Below are positions 1-6,770 of a stretch of DNA of 23,695 nt, one piece after another (the stretch's first letter is position 1; every line of letters starts with the position of its first letter). A program made the translations under genes and the position numbers. A model generated the notes under the pieces. It did no database searches and was not told where the DNA came from. It saw only the letters and a list, made by a program, of their open reading frames with translations. Origin of the DNA: a virus; IMG/VR virus record IMGVR_UViG_3300032323_001175, positions 1 through 23,695 of that record; one strand, given 5' to 3'.

Positions 1-1
1 A

Positions 2-127
2 CAGGGCATGTTCGCCAACGGCGTGCGCTCCCCCAAGTATGGCAAGCAGGCCCTAATCATGACCAACGGGAAGTTCACCCAGTGGGCCATGCAGAACGGC
101 TATCTCTTCGCCGCTGATAAGCGTTGA
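2..127 (+). CDS. C-terminal fragment of an unidentified phage protein
   Basis: An open frame enters from the left edge and ends at TGA 125-127, leaving the last 41 residues, which end in GYLFAADKR. The fragment is too short to assign. DUF2201/VWA proteins such as the one starting at 334 are usually encoded next to a MoxR-type AAA+ ATPase, so this could be the end of such an ATPase. That is inference from context only, because no Walker or sensor motif lies inside the window. The next gene starts 10 bases downstream on the same strand. Confidence 0.6.
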   Translation, partial: QGMFANGVRSPKYGKQALIMTNGKFTQWAMQNGYLFAADKR

Positions 128-136
128 GGTGGTGAC

Positions 137-334
137 ATGAGCAAGGATCAGATCGAGGCGCTTAAAGAACGCCTGTCCGTGTTTTCCGATAGCAAGGAGG
201 TGTGTGCGGGACTCCGCGCACACTCAAGCAGCGACCATGAATACGCCTACTGGCCAAACGAGGCCGCAGTCCACATCGAGGGTCTGTGGGACTTGGCTAA
301 AGAACTTATGCGCTACATCGAGGAGAACAACTGA
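137..334 (+). CDS. small hypothetical protein (65 aa)
   Basis: ATG 137 is preceded by GAGGTGGTGAC, a good ribosome binding site. The stop TGA (332-334) overlaps the ATG of the VWA gene, so the two are probably translationally coupled. The product is acidic and probably mostly helical (N-terminal MSKDQIEALKERL, C-terminal LWDLAKELMRYIEENN), with no signal peptide or membrane span. I do not recognise the family. Its position between the leftmost gene and the VWA/metallopeptidase gene suggests an accessory of that unit. Confidence 0.7.
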   Translation: MSKDQIEALKERLSVFSDSKEVCAGLRAHSSSDHEYAYWPNEAAVHIEGLWDLAKELMRYIEENN

Positions 335-1548
335 TGTTTATGTTAGGCCAAGCACTAACACTGGAGCAGCGGCTCCAGAAGGCTGTGATCGACATCATGG
401 CCAACCCCAAATACGTCGCCCTTGCGGGCATCCTGATGATCGGTGGACGCCGCATCGAGGACGATCCTGCCAAGTGCCCGACTGCCTACACCAACGGCAG
501 GGACGAGGTCTATGGCCGTGCCTTCTGCGAGCCTCTGAACGATGCCGAGTTGCGCTTCCTTGTGCTGCACGAGTGCTATCACAAGCTCTATCGTCACCTG
601 ACCACGTGGCGCTGGATGTATGACGAGAACGCTAAGCTGGCCAACATCGCCTGTGACTATGTGATTAACGTCAAGCTGGTGGACGACAACGCAGCGGACG
701 GCTTCGCCAAGATGACGGGCCCGCTCAAGATCGGCTGCTACGACAAGAAGTATGCGGGCTGGGATAGTGCGCAGGTCTACCACGACCTCAAGAACGGCGG
801 ACAGGGCAACGGTGGTGGCTCAGGCTCAGGCTCAGGCACTGGCTTCGATGAGCACGGCTGGGACGATGCCAAGGAGATGACCGCTCAGGAGAAGCAGGAC
901 TTGGCCCGTGAGATCGACGAGGCTGTGCGTCAGGGCGCACTGATGGCGGGCAAGATGGGAAGCGGTGGCGACCGCGACCTTGAAGCGTTGCTCCAGCCCC
1001 AAGTGGATTGGCGTGAGGTGCTGCGTGACTTCGTGCAGGCAACATGTGCAGGGACTGACTATTCCACATGGCGTAGGCCGAACCGCCGATACATCGGCGC
1101 AGGTATCTACATGCCAAGCGGGATCAGCGAGAGCATCGGTGAGATCGTGGTGGCTATCGACACGTCAGGCTCTATCGGCGGGCCGCAGCTGTCCGCCTTC
1201 TTGTCCGAGGTCAAGAGCGTGGCCGAAACCGTCCACCCAGAGGCAATCCGCTTGCTCTACTGGGACACCGCGGTGTGTGGCGACGAGCGCTACGAGGGTG
1301 AGGAACGGGATAAGATCGTGCAGAGCACCAAGCCCAAGGGTGGTGGCGGCACAACAGTTGAGTGCGTGCCTCGCTACCTGCAGGACAAGCAGATCAAGGC
1401 ACAGTGCGTGATCGTGCTGACCGACGGCTATCTGGGCGGCTCATGGGGTGATTGGCAGCACCCGGTCCTGTGGGTCATCCTCGACAACAAGTCGGCTGTC
1501 CCGAGCGTGGGTCAGGCCGTGCACATCAGAGGGAGGGACATGCGGTGA
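334..1548 (+). CDS. DUF2201-type putative metallopeptidase / VWA-domain protein
   Basis: The 404-residue product has two recognisable halves. Residues about 8-120 carry a zincin-like helix with HECYH at 79-83 (HExxH) and a downstream NIACDYVIN segment whose Asp108 could be a third metal ligand; this matches the DUF2201 N-terminal putative metallopeptidase. A Gly/Ser linker (about 155-172, GGCTCA repeated three times in the DNA) follows. Residues about 268-400 form a VWA domain with a complete MIDAS: DTSGS at 276-280, a Thr in GGGGTT near 340, and Asp364 in LTDG. In cellular genomes this family pairs with MoxR-type AAA+ ATPases as chaperone-like assemblies. No signal peptide is seen, so it is probably cytoplasmic. 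Protease activity and substrate are unknown. The ATG overlaps the previous stop, and a GTTAGGC dyad lies inside codons 3-9. Confidence 0.85.
   Translation: MFMLGQALTLEQRLQKAVIDIMANPKYVALAGILMIGGRRIEDDPAKCPTAYTNGRDEVYGRAFCEPLNDAELRFLVLHECYHKLYRHLTTWRWMYDENAKLANIACDYVINVKLVDDNAADGFAKMTGPLKIGCYDKKYAGWDSAQVYHDLKNGGQGNGGGSGSGSGTGFDEHGWDDAKEMTAQEKQDLAREIDEAVRQGALMAGKMGSGGDRDLEALLQPQVDWREVLRDFVQATCAGTDYSTWRRPNRRYIGAGIYMPSGISESIGEIVVAIDTSGSIGGPQLSAFLSEVKSVAETVHPEAIRLLYWDTAVCGDERYEGEERDKIVQSTKPKGGGGTTVECVPRYLQDKQIKAQCVIVLTDGYLGGSWGDWQHPVLWVILDNKSAVPSVGQAVHIRGRDMR
342..360 (+). repeat. GTTAGGC dyad, copy 1
   Basis: GTTAGGC, six bases, CTAACA; with the outer bases this is TGTTAG (341-346) paired with CTAACA (355-360). 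It lies in codons 3-9 of the VWA gene, 8 bases downstream of the ATG. The orientation is the same as in all other copies. Confidence 0.6.
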
Positions 1549-1865
1549 AACCGAGACATGAACCATCTTGGAAGGAGCCCGAAGTTGTTGGCAACGAGAT
1601 TCTAATCGGCCATGTCGGGCCCTTGGACGTCTACTACGAGGACAACTATCACAATAACGAGGAGGAGTGGATTCTCGTGGTCGGGCCGCGCGAGCGCAAG
1701 CTACGCGAACCTTACGTATCCACAACAAACTTCGATATCTATGTGATTACGGATGGGCACAGACTGATGCCCACCGCGTTAAAGCCCGACATCCACATCG
1801 AACTGGCTGAGATGTGTGAGATTTATGCGCTGGCTATCAGCCTTGGATACTTGGAGGAGCAGTGA
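1545..1865 (+). CDS. hypothetical protein (106 aa)
   Basis: I place the start at GTG 1545, which overlaps the VWA stop (TGA 1546-1548) and follows a GGGAGGGAC ribosome binding site. An earlier in-frame ATG at 1452 lies inside the VWA coding region and has no comparable site. The product is probably a soluble, beta-rich protein with segments such as EILIGHVGPLDVYYEDNY and EEWILVVGPRERK. I see no catalytic motif and do not recognise the family. The stop overlaps the next ATG. Confidence 0.7.
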   Translation: MKPRHEPSWKEPEVVGNEILIGHVGPLDVYYEDNYHNNEEEWILVVGPRERKLREPYVSTTNFDIYVITDGHRLMPTALKPDIHIELAEMCEIYALAISLGYLEEQ

Positions 1866-2275
1866 TGGGATACATGAGTGACGTGGTGATTGCCTTTGCA
1901 TTCAACAGCAAAGAGCAGATCGACGAGGTGATGGCGATCTATCGCATGCACAAACTTGTGCAGGAGCATGATCTGGCCAAGGAGTGGCAGGTCCATGACT
2001 GGAATGGTGTATGGGGCCTGACCTACAGCTCAGCCGGTGTGAAGTGGTATGAAACGTATGAGGATGTGCAGGGTTTCGAGCACATGGAAAATGTCGTCGT
2101 GGACTTCGCAGAGAACCGCGAGGGTTTTGAGTATGCCTACCGCAAGATCAGGATCGGCGAGGACGACAGCGACACTGAGTGGAATAGCCACGGCCAGCAA
2201 GAAGATAGAAGCATCCTAGCGGACGAACTCTGGGACCGCATGTCCCTAACCCGTGAGATCAATACAACCTTCTAA
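1865..2275 (+). CDS. hypothetical acidic protein (136 aa)
   Basis: ATG 1865 overlaps the preceding TGA (1863-1865) and sits 7 bases after GGAGG, so it is preferred over the in-frame GTG one codon upstream; ATG 1874 is an alternative. The protein is acidic, rich in Glu, Asp and aromatic residues, and begins with a possible beta-alpha unit (VVIAFAFNSKEQIDEVMAIY). This could be a ferredoxin-like half-fold, but that is inference. No known motif is seen. The gene ends just before the cluster of CTAAC/GTTAG half-sites at 2246-2332. Confidence 0.7.
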   Translation: MGYMSDVVIAFAFNSKEQIDEVMAIYRMHKLVQEHDLAKEWQVHDWNGVWGLTYSSAGVKWYETYEDVQGFEHMENVVVDFAENREGFEYAYRKIRIGEDDSDTEWNSHGQQEDRSILADELWDRMSLTREINTTF

Positions 2276-2280
2276 CCGTC

Positions 2281-2300
2281 GTTAGGCCAACCGACTAACA
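2281..2300 (+). repeat. GTTAGGC dyad, copy 2 (spacer 7)
   Basis: GTTAGGC (2281-2287), a 7-base spacer and CTAACA (2295-2300), wholly inside the 39-base gap between genes and 14 bases before ATG 2315. It is flanked by further CTAAC pentamers at 2246, 2272 and 2328; CTAAC 2272 with GTTAG 2281 forms a second, smaller dyad (CTAACcgtcGTTAG). The spacer is one base longer than in the other copies. Confidence 0.65.
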
Positions 2301-2314
2301 AGAGGATCAATCCA

Positions 2315-3388
2315 ATGACATACATCCCTAACCTGAGCAGCTTCGACGAAGTCGCTAAGAAATACGCCGACACCAAGCCTGTGCGCAGTACACTCCACCC
2401 CGTCGAGCAGGACGTGCGCCCCATCGGCAAGCGTGCCCGCAAGTGGGAACGGATCATCAAGGTCAATGACCACTGCTACGCCCTGTCCTGTGGCGGCTAC
2501 GCCGACCCGGTATTCAACTGGGGCTATACCGACCTACTCAAGGTGCACCCCCTGACCACCAAGGACATCGCGCTGTGTGCTCCCATCGTGTGGCGCAAGC
2601 ACAAGGATGGCACCGAGACGATCACCGTGCGCAACGGGGCGGGTGAGTGGCAGCACAACCAGACCTACTCGTTCATCTCTCGTGCGCTGCCCCGTGAACT
2701 CTGGTTCCGCCAGACCCGTGAGGGCAAGCAGTATATCTACAACCGCGCAGCCGGACAGACGCTGCACCTACCCAAGACCCGCACCGTGCCGCGTCACATC
2801 GTCGAGCACCACAAGAAGGTGGCTACGAAGAACAAATCCTCGTGGTATATCAAGCGCTACCTCAAGGCCTTCCAGACCGGGGACGACGGGCTTAGCGTGA
2901 CGTTCAAGCGTGAGAGTGACGGCAGGTTTACCCTCGTCGGCGAACCCCAGAAGGTCATGGTCGACAGGACCCGTGTGAACAAGGACGAGAAGCGCGAGTT
3001 CAAACCGCACATTGAGGCGCTCTACGGTTGGGCGCAGACCATGTACCCCATGATGCGTGACCAGCTGAACTGGAGTTTTCGGATAGAGATAAACAAGCAG
3101 CTCGACCAGATCGCCGCGGAGCACAAGGTCAATGGCTATGACAGGAGCCACTCCGCCCTGTTTTTAAATGCTGACGCGGCGCTCGTCCGTGCCATCCTGA
3201 AAGACCCTGAGCACGTGATGCGTTACGGCTTTGGTGTGGCGGTCATGATGTCCATGCACGACGCGGAGAGGTCTTACAACGGCTACGATGGCGACGTGGA
3301 GGCGCTGGCTAAGCACATCCGCGCACGCTTCAACAGATGGATCAACGAGATGGCTGGCTTTGCCACCAAAGTGAAGATGGAGAAATAA
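2315..3388 (+). CDS. unrecognised phage protein (357 aa)
   Basis: ATG 2315 follows AAGAGGATC in a short gap that also holds a GTTAGGC dyad. The protein is basic and rich in aromatic residues and His. It has an N-terminal MTYIPNLSSF stretch, a Lys/Arg-rich middle (RHIVEHHKKVATKNKSSW at about 160-177) and a probably helical C-terminal half with many Met and Asp residues. I do not recognise a domain. Its first residues resemble those of the next gene (MTYRYQPNLVSLY), which hints at a shared module or common origin for the block. The basic middle could bind nucleic acid, but nothing proves it. It ends one base before the next ATG. Confidence 0.75.
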   Translation: MTYIPNLSSFDEVAKKYADTKPVRSTLHPVEQDVRPIGKRARKWERIIKVNDHCYALSCGGYADPVFNWGYTDLLKVHPLTTKDIALCAPIVWRKHKDGTETITVRNGAGEWQHNQTYSFISRALPRELWFRQTREGKQYIYNRAAGQTLHLPKTRTVPRHIVEHHKKVATKNKSSWYIKRYLKAFQTGDDGLSVTFKRESDGRFTLVGEPQKVMVDRTRVNKDEKREFKPHIEALYGWAQTMYPMMRDQLNWSFRIEINKQLDQIAAEHKVNGYDRSHSALFLNADAALVRAILKDPEHVMRYGFGVAVMMSMHDAERSYNGYDGDVEALAKHIRARFNRWINEMAGFATKVKMEK

Positions 3389-3389
3389 A

Positions 3390-4295
3390 ATGACATACAG
3401 ATACCAACCAAACCTCGTCTCGCTGTATGCGAATGGCGACCAAGCGCTCAAAGAACAGCACGAGCACTATGAACTCGCAGGTTACCGCGCCGAGCAGATC
3501 AAGAACTTCATCAAGGCCACGTGCAAGGCACTTGGGGCTGTCCACTGCAACCTCGACTACGGCTCCGCCGTGATCTATCGCCCGGGCGACACCCATGTGC
3601 TGGGCGAGATTGGCTTCAAGGATATTCGGGTCAAGGGTAAGGGTGCGTCCGACCCGCAATACTACGTTAGGGCGCGGACTATCGCCAATGGGAAGTATCG
3701 CGACACGATATGGCAGCACAACATCATCGGCACCAAGTCGATGAAGAACGCGGTCAAACATGCGGAGGAATACTTCAAGCCCGTGCCTGCCTTGGAGGCT
3801 ATCCGACTGACCGCGACCCGGGCGCGGAGCGTCGTCGATAAGGCCGTGTCTGTGCACTTCGATGTGGTGCGTAACGCATACCGCCAACTGTTTGGGGACT
3901 CGGGCTACGGCAACAAGTTTGACACGCCGATCTTTCAGGAGTTGCGGCACAGCACCTTCATATCGCCACAGGTAAGCAAACTTATGGCTGAGTTCTTCGA
4001 GGGTCTCGATGCGTGGCGTGAGGCTAAGGGTATCATCGAGAAGGGCATTCACTATGTGTCGCTGACCGACAACTACGGACAGCTGGTAGCCGACACGGCA
4101 CACTGTGGCACGTTTGGACTCGACAACGGGACCGGCGAGATCACGCGGCTTCCCGCTACGGAACTTCCCGAGTGGATGCAGGGTCGCATCGCTGTGCTGC
4201 AGATGCTTAAGCCCGAGAACTACGTGCAGGGGGTGGGCCTGCGGCTAGACGACAAGGTGTTTTATATCATGGGGGACACGACGGATGAAGAATAG
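3390..4295 (+). CDS. unrecognised phage protein (301 aa) with a C-terminal module shared with the next gene
   Basis: ATG 3390 starts one base after the previous stop and is preceded by GGAGA in the end of that gene. The function is not recognised. Residues 259-294 (LPEWMQ, then IAVLQM, then GVGLRLDDKVFYIMG) align with residues 91-130 of the following 134-residue protein (LPAWMQ, LAVLSMM, GVGMRIDDDVFWVI). This shared C-terminal unit points to a partial duplication. The N-terminal two thirds, with HCNLDYGSAVIYRPGDTHV and several basic helices, has no counterpart in the next gene. No membrane span is seen. The stop overlaps the next gene. Confidence 0.75.
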   Translation: MTYRYQPNLVSLYANGDQALKEQHEHYELAGYRAEQIKNFIKATCKALGAVHCNLDYGSAVIYRPGDTHVLGEIGFKDIRVKGKGASDPQYYVRARTIANGKYRDTIWQHNIIGTKSMKNAVKHAEEYFKPVPALEAIRLTATRARSVVDKAVSVHFDVVRNAYRQLFGDSGYGNKFDTPIFQELRHSTFISPQVSKLMAEFFEGLDAWREAKGIIEKGIHYVSLTDNYGQLVADTAHCGTFGLDNGTGEITRLPATELPEWMQGRIAVLQMLKPENYVQGVGLRLDDKVFYIMGDTTDEE

Positions 4296-4689
4296 GATGA
4301 AGCGTATAGTAGACCTGCAGAGGGTCACGGAGCATGATTTGGCCGCAGCGGCGGTGCCCAAACACTTTCGCGCCATGGCGGACGTGCTGAAATATTCGGC
4401 CCAGACCAAGGCGATGCGTGCCCAGTGGACCGCAGACTTTGAGAATGTTTATCGTGTTATGATAGCGCCTAACACTGGATGTGTTGAGGTTGTATGCCTT
4501 GGCATTGATAGTGTTGACAGTGAAGCGGAAGGCACCTACTCTGACAGTTCGCAATTACCTGCGTGGATGCAGGAGAAGCTGGCTGTTCTATCAATGATGA
4601 AGGTTGATCCCCCACAGACAAAGGTCGAGGGGGTCGGCATGCGTATCGACGACGATGTATTCTGGGTCATCAAAGGGGAGAGAGCATGA
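4285..4689 (+). CDS. small paralogue of the preceding protein's C-terminus (134 aa)
   Basis: The start is ATG 4285, inside the end of the previous gene and about 8 bases after GGGGGA; ATG 4297 is an in-frame alternative with a weaker site. The C-terminal 40 residues duplicate the LPxWMQ...GVGxRxDDxVF module of the upstream 301-residue protein. The N-terminal half is helical and Ala-rich. Codons around 4440-4540 are richer in A/T at third positions than in neighbouring genes (for example GAGAATGTTTATCGTGTTAT), a possible sign of different ancestry. Function unknown. Confidence 0.65.
   Translation: MKNRMKRIVDLQRVTEHDLAAAAVPKHFRAMADVLKYSAQTKAMRAQWTADFENVYRVMIAPNTGCVEVVCLGIDSVDSEAEGTYSDSSQLPAWMQEKLAVLSMMKVDPPQTKVEGVGMRIDDDVFWVIKGERA
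4456..4474 (+). repeat. degenerate GTTAG dyad
   Basis: GTTAT, 8 bases, CTAACA. The outer six bases GTGTTA (4454-4459) and TAACAC (4470-4475) are a perfect inverted repeat. The half-site spacing equals that of the consensus dyads, but the left arm has lost GGC. It lies inside the coding region of the 134-residue protein and could be coincidental. Confidence 0.3.
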
Positions 4690-4856
4690 TGGCTAAGTGG
4701 GACGTGACGGAGGAGCCGTTTGAGATCATCGACGAGCGGTTCCTAAATGAGATGGGCCTACGTCCGAAACCGAAACCCGCGCCGCAGCAGGCCGAGCCTG
4801 TTAGGCAGGAGACTAACAGCGATTGGTATAAACAAGGAAAGGAGTGCCCGTTTTGA
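4686..4856 (+). CDS. small hypothetical protein (56 aa)
   Basis: A short open frame begins at ATG 4686 (followed by a second ATG at 4689), overlaps the previous TGA, and ends at TGA 4854-4856. GGGGAGAG lies just upstream. The product starts MMAKWDVTEEPFEIIDERF, continues through a Pro/Lys/Gln-rich stretch (RPKPKPAPQQ) and ends WYKQGKECPF. It fills the only gap in the operon and its end overlaps the TTG start of the next gene. These features support it as a real gene, although it is short and matches no family I know. A GTTAGGC dyad lies in its 3' third. Confidence 0.55.
   Translation: MMAKWDVTEEPFEIIDERFLNEMGLRPKPKPAPQQAEPVRQETNSDWYKQGKECPF
4800..4818 (+). repeat. GTTAGGC dyad, copy 3
   Basis: GTTAGGC, six bases, CTAACA. 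The arms extend to a perfect 7-base inverted repeat, CTGTTAG (4798-4804) with CTAACAG (4813-4819). It ends about 20 bases before the AAAGGAG ribosome binding site of the gene at 4853, inside the small 4686-4856 frame. Confidence 0.65.
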
Positions 4857-5131
4857 GCAACGACCCTATGAGCCCGAACATAACCTCGGAAAAGCTGGAC
4901 GAAATCATGGCGACGCTGCCCGATAGGCTGGAGGAGGCCGAGATTTCCGCGCTGACGCTGACCATCCACAACGCCTACCTCGACGAGCCAGCCGAGATCA
5001 TCAACAACCTGATCGCCACGATCTACTCCTACGGCATGTCTATCGGGATCAGCTACCCGTCAATCTCTGAGGGGCTGCGCCGGACCGCGGACATGCAGGA
5101 CGAGGACTATCAGATTCGGATGCGGAACTGA
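4853..5131 (+). CDS. hypothetical protein (92 aa)
   Basis: I choose TTG 4853, because it overlaps the preceding stop (TTGA) and lies 8 bases after a strong AAAGGAG. The upstream in-frame GTG 4844 overlaps that site, and ATG 4868 is too far from it. The product is acidic and helical (NITSEKLDEIMATLPDRLEEAEISAL...), with no recognised domain. The stop TGA overlaps the ATG of the VRR-NUC gene, so the two are probably co-translated. Confidence 0.65.
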   Translation: MSNDPMSPNITSEKLDEIMATLPDRLEEAEISALTLTIHNAYLDEPAEIINNLIATIYSYGMSIGISYPSISEGLRRTADMQDEDYQIRMRN

Positions 5132-5430
5132 TGGCCGACACCCCGGAGAAGAAGGTCAAAGCCAAGGTGGTGGCCCAGCTGAAAACGCTGGGTGCCTACT
5201 ACTTCTACCCCGTGACAGGCGGATACGGTGCATCGGGTGTTCCTGACATCGTCGCTTGTCTTAAGGGCCGATTCATCGGCATCGAGTGCAAGGCCAATGG
5301 CAACAAGCCTACGGCACTGCAGCAGATGAACCTAGACAAGATCGCGGCGCAGGGCGGCATCGCCCTCGTCATCGACGAAACCAACGTGAATGAATTGAAA
5401 GGGATGATCGAGAATGTTCTGGAAAGCTAA
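5131..5430 (+). CDS. VRR-NUC domain nuclease
   Basis: A compact 99-residue protein, the usual length for stand-alone phage VRR-NUC domains. It has the PD-(D/E)XK arrangement: an N-terminal helix with Glu6, then GVPDI with Asp39, then IECKA with Glu52 and Lys54, and QQ at 64-65 in the following helix. VRR-NUC proteins are structure-selective nucleases related to the FAN1 C-terminal domain and Holliday-junction resolvases; phages often carry them beside family A polymerases and SNF2 helicases. The likely role is resolving branched replication or recombination intermediates, though the exact substrate is inferred. The ATG overlaps the upstream stop, and the next gene overlaps its 3' end by 17 bases. 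Confidence 0.9.
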   Translation: MADTPEKKVKAKVVAQLKTLGAYYFYPVTGGYGASGVPDIVACLKGRFIGIECKANGNKPTALQQMNLDKIAAQGGIALVIDETNVNELKGMIENVLES

Positions 5431-5632
5431 ACGCGCCGAGGCCATGCCGCACCGAGACGTGCAGGCAGAGGCCGCACTAGGGATCAACAGCGCAGCGCAG
5501 GTGCTGCCACCCAAGAGGTTCATGGACCTCGTCTACTGGGCCATCATTAGCAATCGCCAGATCAGCGTCGAGGACATCGACGCGCTGGCCAACCGACTGT
5601 CGCGCATGGCGTGGGAACGGGGGCGGAAATGA
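5414..5632 (+). CDS. small hypothetical protein (72 aa)
   Basis: ATG 5414 overlaps the end of the VRR-NUC gene by 17 bases and follows AAAGGGATGATCGAGA; ATG 5444 is a shorter alternative. The product has a basic start (MFWKAKRAEAMPHRD) and a helical C-terminal half (ISVEDIDALANRLSRMAWERGRK). Family not recognised. Its stop overlaps the ATG of the next gene. Confidence 0.6.
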   Translation: MFWKAKRAEAMPHRDVQAEAALGINSAAQVLPPKRFMDLVYWAIISNRQISVEDIDALANRLSRMAWERGRK

Positions 5633-5799
5633 GAGACTTTTGGGACAACCTCGTGCCGATGGCGCTGATCGCTTGCGCCGCCTTCTTCATCTACGGGCTG
5701 GGTCAGGTGATCTTTTCCGACATGGAGAAAGCTCAGGTCCGTTACGAACAGTGCATCGACGCAGGCAAGCAATGGGTTGAGGGGAACTGTGTGAAATGA
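5629..5799 (+). CDS. small single-span membrane protein (56 aa)
   Basis: ATG 5629 overlaps the previous TGA and is preceded by GGGGGCGGAA. An upstream in-frame start at 5611 would lie inside the previous gene with no better site. Residues about 8-29 (LVPMALIACAAFFIYGLGQV) form one hydrophobic span. The short tail has two Cys residues (QCIDAGKQWVEGNC) that could form a disulphide if the C-terminus is periplasmic. The size and layout could fit an inner-membrane accessory such as a small lysis or exclusion protein, but there is no specific motif and no adjacent lysis gene. Confidence 0.6.
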   Translation: MRDFWDNLVPMALIACAAFFIYGLGQVIFSDMEKAQVRYEQCIDAGKQWVEGNCVK

Positions 5800-6191
5800 T
5801 CGACATGACCAACAACCGAGTGCCGTATGGCCTGCTGACCGACGAGGAAAAGGCTGCGCTGCATGAGCATGAGAAGGCGGGTGGGGAGTTTAAGTATTGG
5901 TGCGGTGAATGGGCGCAAGTTAAACCTTCTTGGTATTACAACATGATCTACCGCACCGTCCCCCTGCCCAAGACCCAAGACGTGATCGCATGGGAGAAGC
6001 TGCCTGATTGGGTTGAGTGGGTGGCGCGGAATAATTCAGGCGGAGTTTGGGCTTATCAGAAAGAACCACTCATGTTGTCTATCATGTGGGATAATGTCGG
6101 AGGTGACCTCCGCCGCATCGACGACTTCCCCGGCATCGTGTTCCACGGGACAGTGGATTGGAAAGAAAGCAAACAGCGGAGGCCGAGATGA
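5796..6191 (+). CDS. hypothetical phage protein (131 aa)
   Basis: ATG 5796 overlaps the preceding TGA. The protein begins MIDMTNNRVPYGLLTDEEKAAL and contains many Trp and Tyr residues (EFKYWCGEWAQVKPSWYY, then MIYRTVP). In my recollection, proteins with a LTDEEKAAL start followed by a Trp-rich middle are common small phage proteins of unknown role. No catalytic motif is visible. The last bases overlap the next start (ATGA), which supports membership of the accessory operon. Confidence 0.7.
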   Translation: MIDMTNNRVPYGLLTDEEKAALHEHEKAGGEFKYWCGEWAQVKPSWYYNMIYRTVPLPKTQDVIAWEKLPDWVEWVARNNSGGVWAYQKEPLMLSIMWDNVGGDLRRIDDFPGIVFHGTVDWKESKQRRPR

Positions 6192-6415
6192 GTGGGTATT
6201 GCTACGGAGAGCCAGAGCCAAAAGAAAACTGTCCGTATTGCGGGCAAGAGTGCTGGGCAATTTTTGTGGATATTGGAGTTGGTATGCAGCAAGTCGCTCC
6301 GTTTGCCTGCGAAGGCTGTCACGCCGTTCAGATTGGACCTTACGATGAGGAGCGTCCGCTAACGGAGCAAGAAATTAAGACGGGTTGGTATGAGCCTGAG
6401 TTGAGGAGAATATAA
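6188..6415 (+). CDS. zinc-ribbon-like small protein (75 aa)
   Basis: ATG 6188 overlaps the preceding TGA; an in-frame ATG at 6158 lies in the previous gene without a clear ribosome site. Two Cys pairs, CPYC (15-18) and CEGC (41-44), are spaced as in a zinc ribbon. The rest is short and ends TGWYEPELRRI. It is not a clear member of a named family. It sits directly upstream of a Lar-type protein with similar architecture and could be a diverged relative. Confidence 0.65.
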   Translation: MSGYCYGEPEPKENCPYCGQECWAIFVDIGVGMQQVAPFACEGCHAVQIGPYDEERPLTEQEIKTGWYEPELRRI

Positions 6416-6416
6416 A

Positions 6417-6770
6417 ATGAGTGACGATCTAAAACCCTGCCCGTTCTGTGGTGGAGAACCCTTCTCCTTTGAAGACTACGGCCACTCTACAGCATGGGAA
6501 GTTGGCTGTTCCAATTCTTCGTGTCGTGTGGAGCCGCATGTATGGGAGAAAACAAAAGACGAAGCTATCGCTTCATGGAACACCCGCACCAAGACCAAGG
6601 CTGAGCAAGCCTTCGACCAACAGATTGCGGACTATGTGACGGAACTGGTGGAAGCAGCGAAAGCACTAATGGCGCGCTGGCCGACAGATCAGCATTCTGC
6701 AAGCCCGCTTTACGAGGAAGCCCAGAGGCTGCGCGCCGCCGTCGCAAAAATGAAGGGAGAGAAGGGATGA
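6417..6770 (+). CDS. Lar-family restriction alleviation protein
   Basis: The N-terminal 57 residues match the Lar family: LKPCPFCGGEP with Cys8 and Cys11, a second pair at Cys31 and Cys36, and the closing DEAIASWNTR signature. Lar of the Rac prophage modulates type I restriction and modification, relieving restriction of incoming DNA. Many phage members of this domain family are untested, so anti-restriction is the family role and not a demonstrated one. Residues 58-117 add a helical tail (about 63-110) not needed for the domain. The ATG starts one base after the upstream stop, and the stop overlaps the next ATG (ATGA). Confidence 0.8.
   Translation: MSDDLKPCPFCGGEPFSFEDYGHSTAWEVGCSNSSCRVEPHVWEKTKDEAIASWNTRTKTKAEQAFDQQIADYVTELVEAAKALMARWPTDQHSASPLYEEAQRLRAAVAKMKGEKG

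Noticed and set aside
334-1548. Repeated GGCTCA units near 826-845 as a tandem repeat of interest
   Set aside because: There are only three copies, and they encode a Gly/Ser linker, an ordinary low-complexity hinge.
3342-4103. A 253-codon open frame on the minus strand
   Set aside because: It lies wholly opposite well-supported plus-strand genes, would have the only antisense orientation in the early block, has no ribosome site, and its translation shows no coherent domain.
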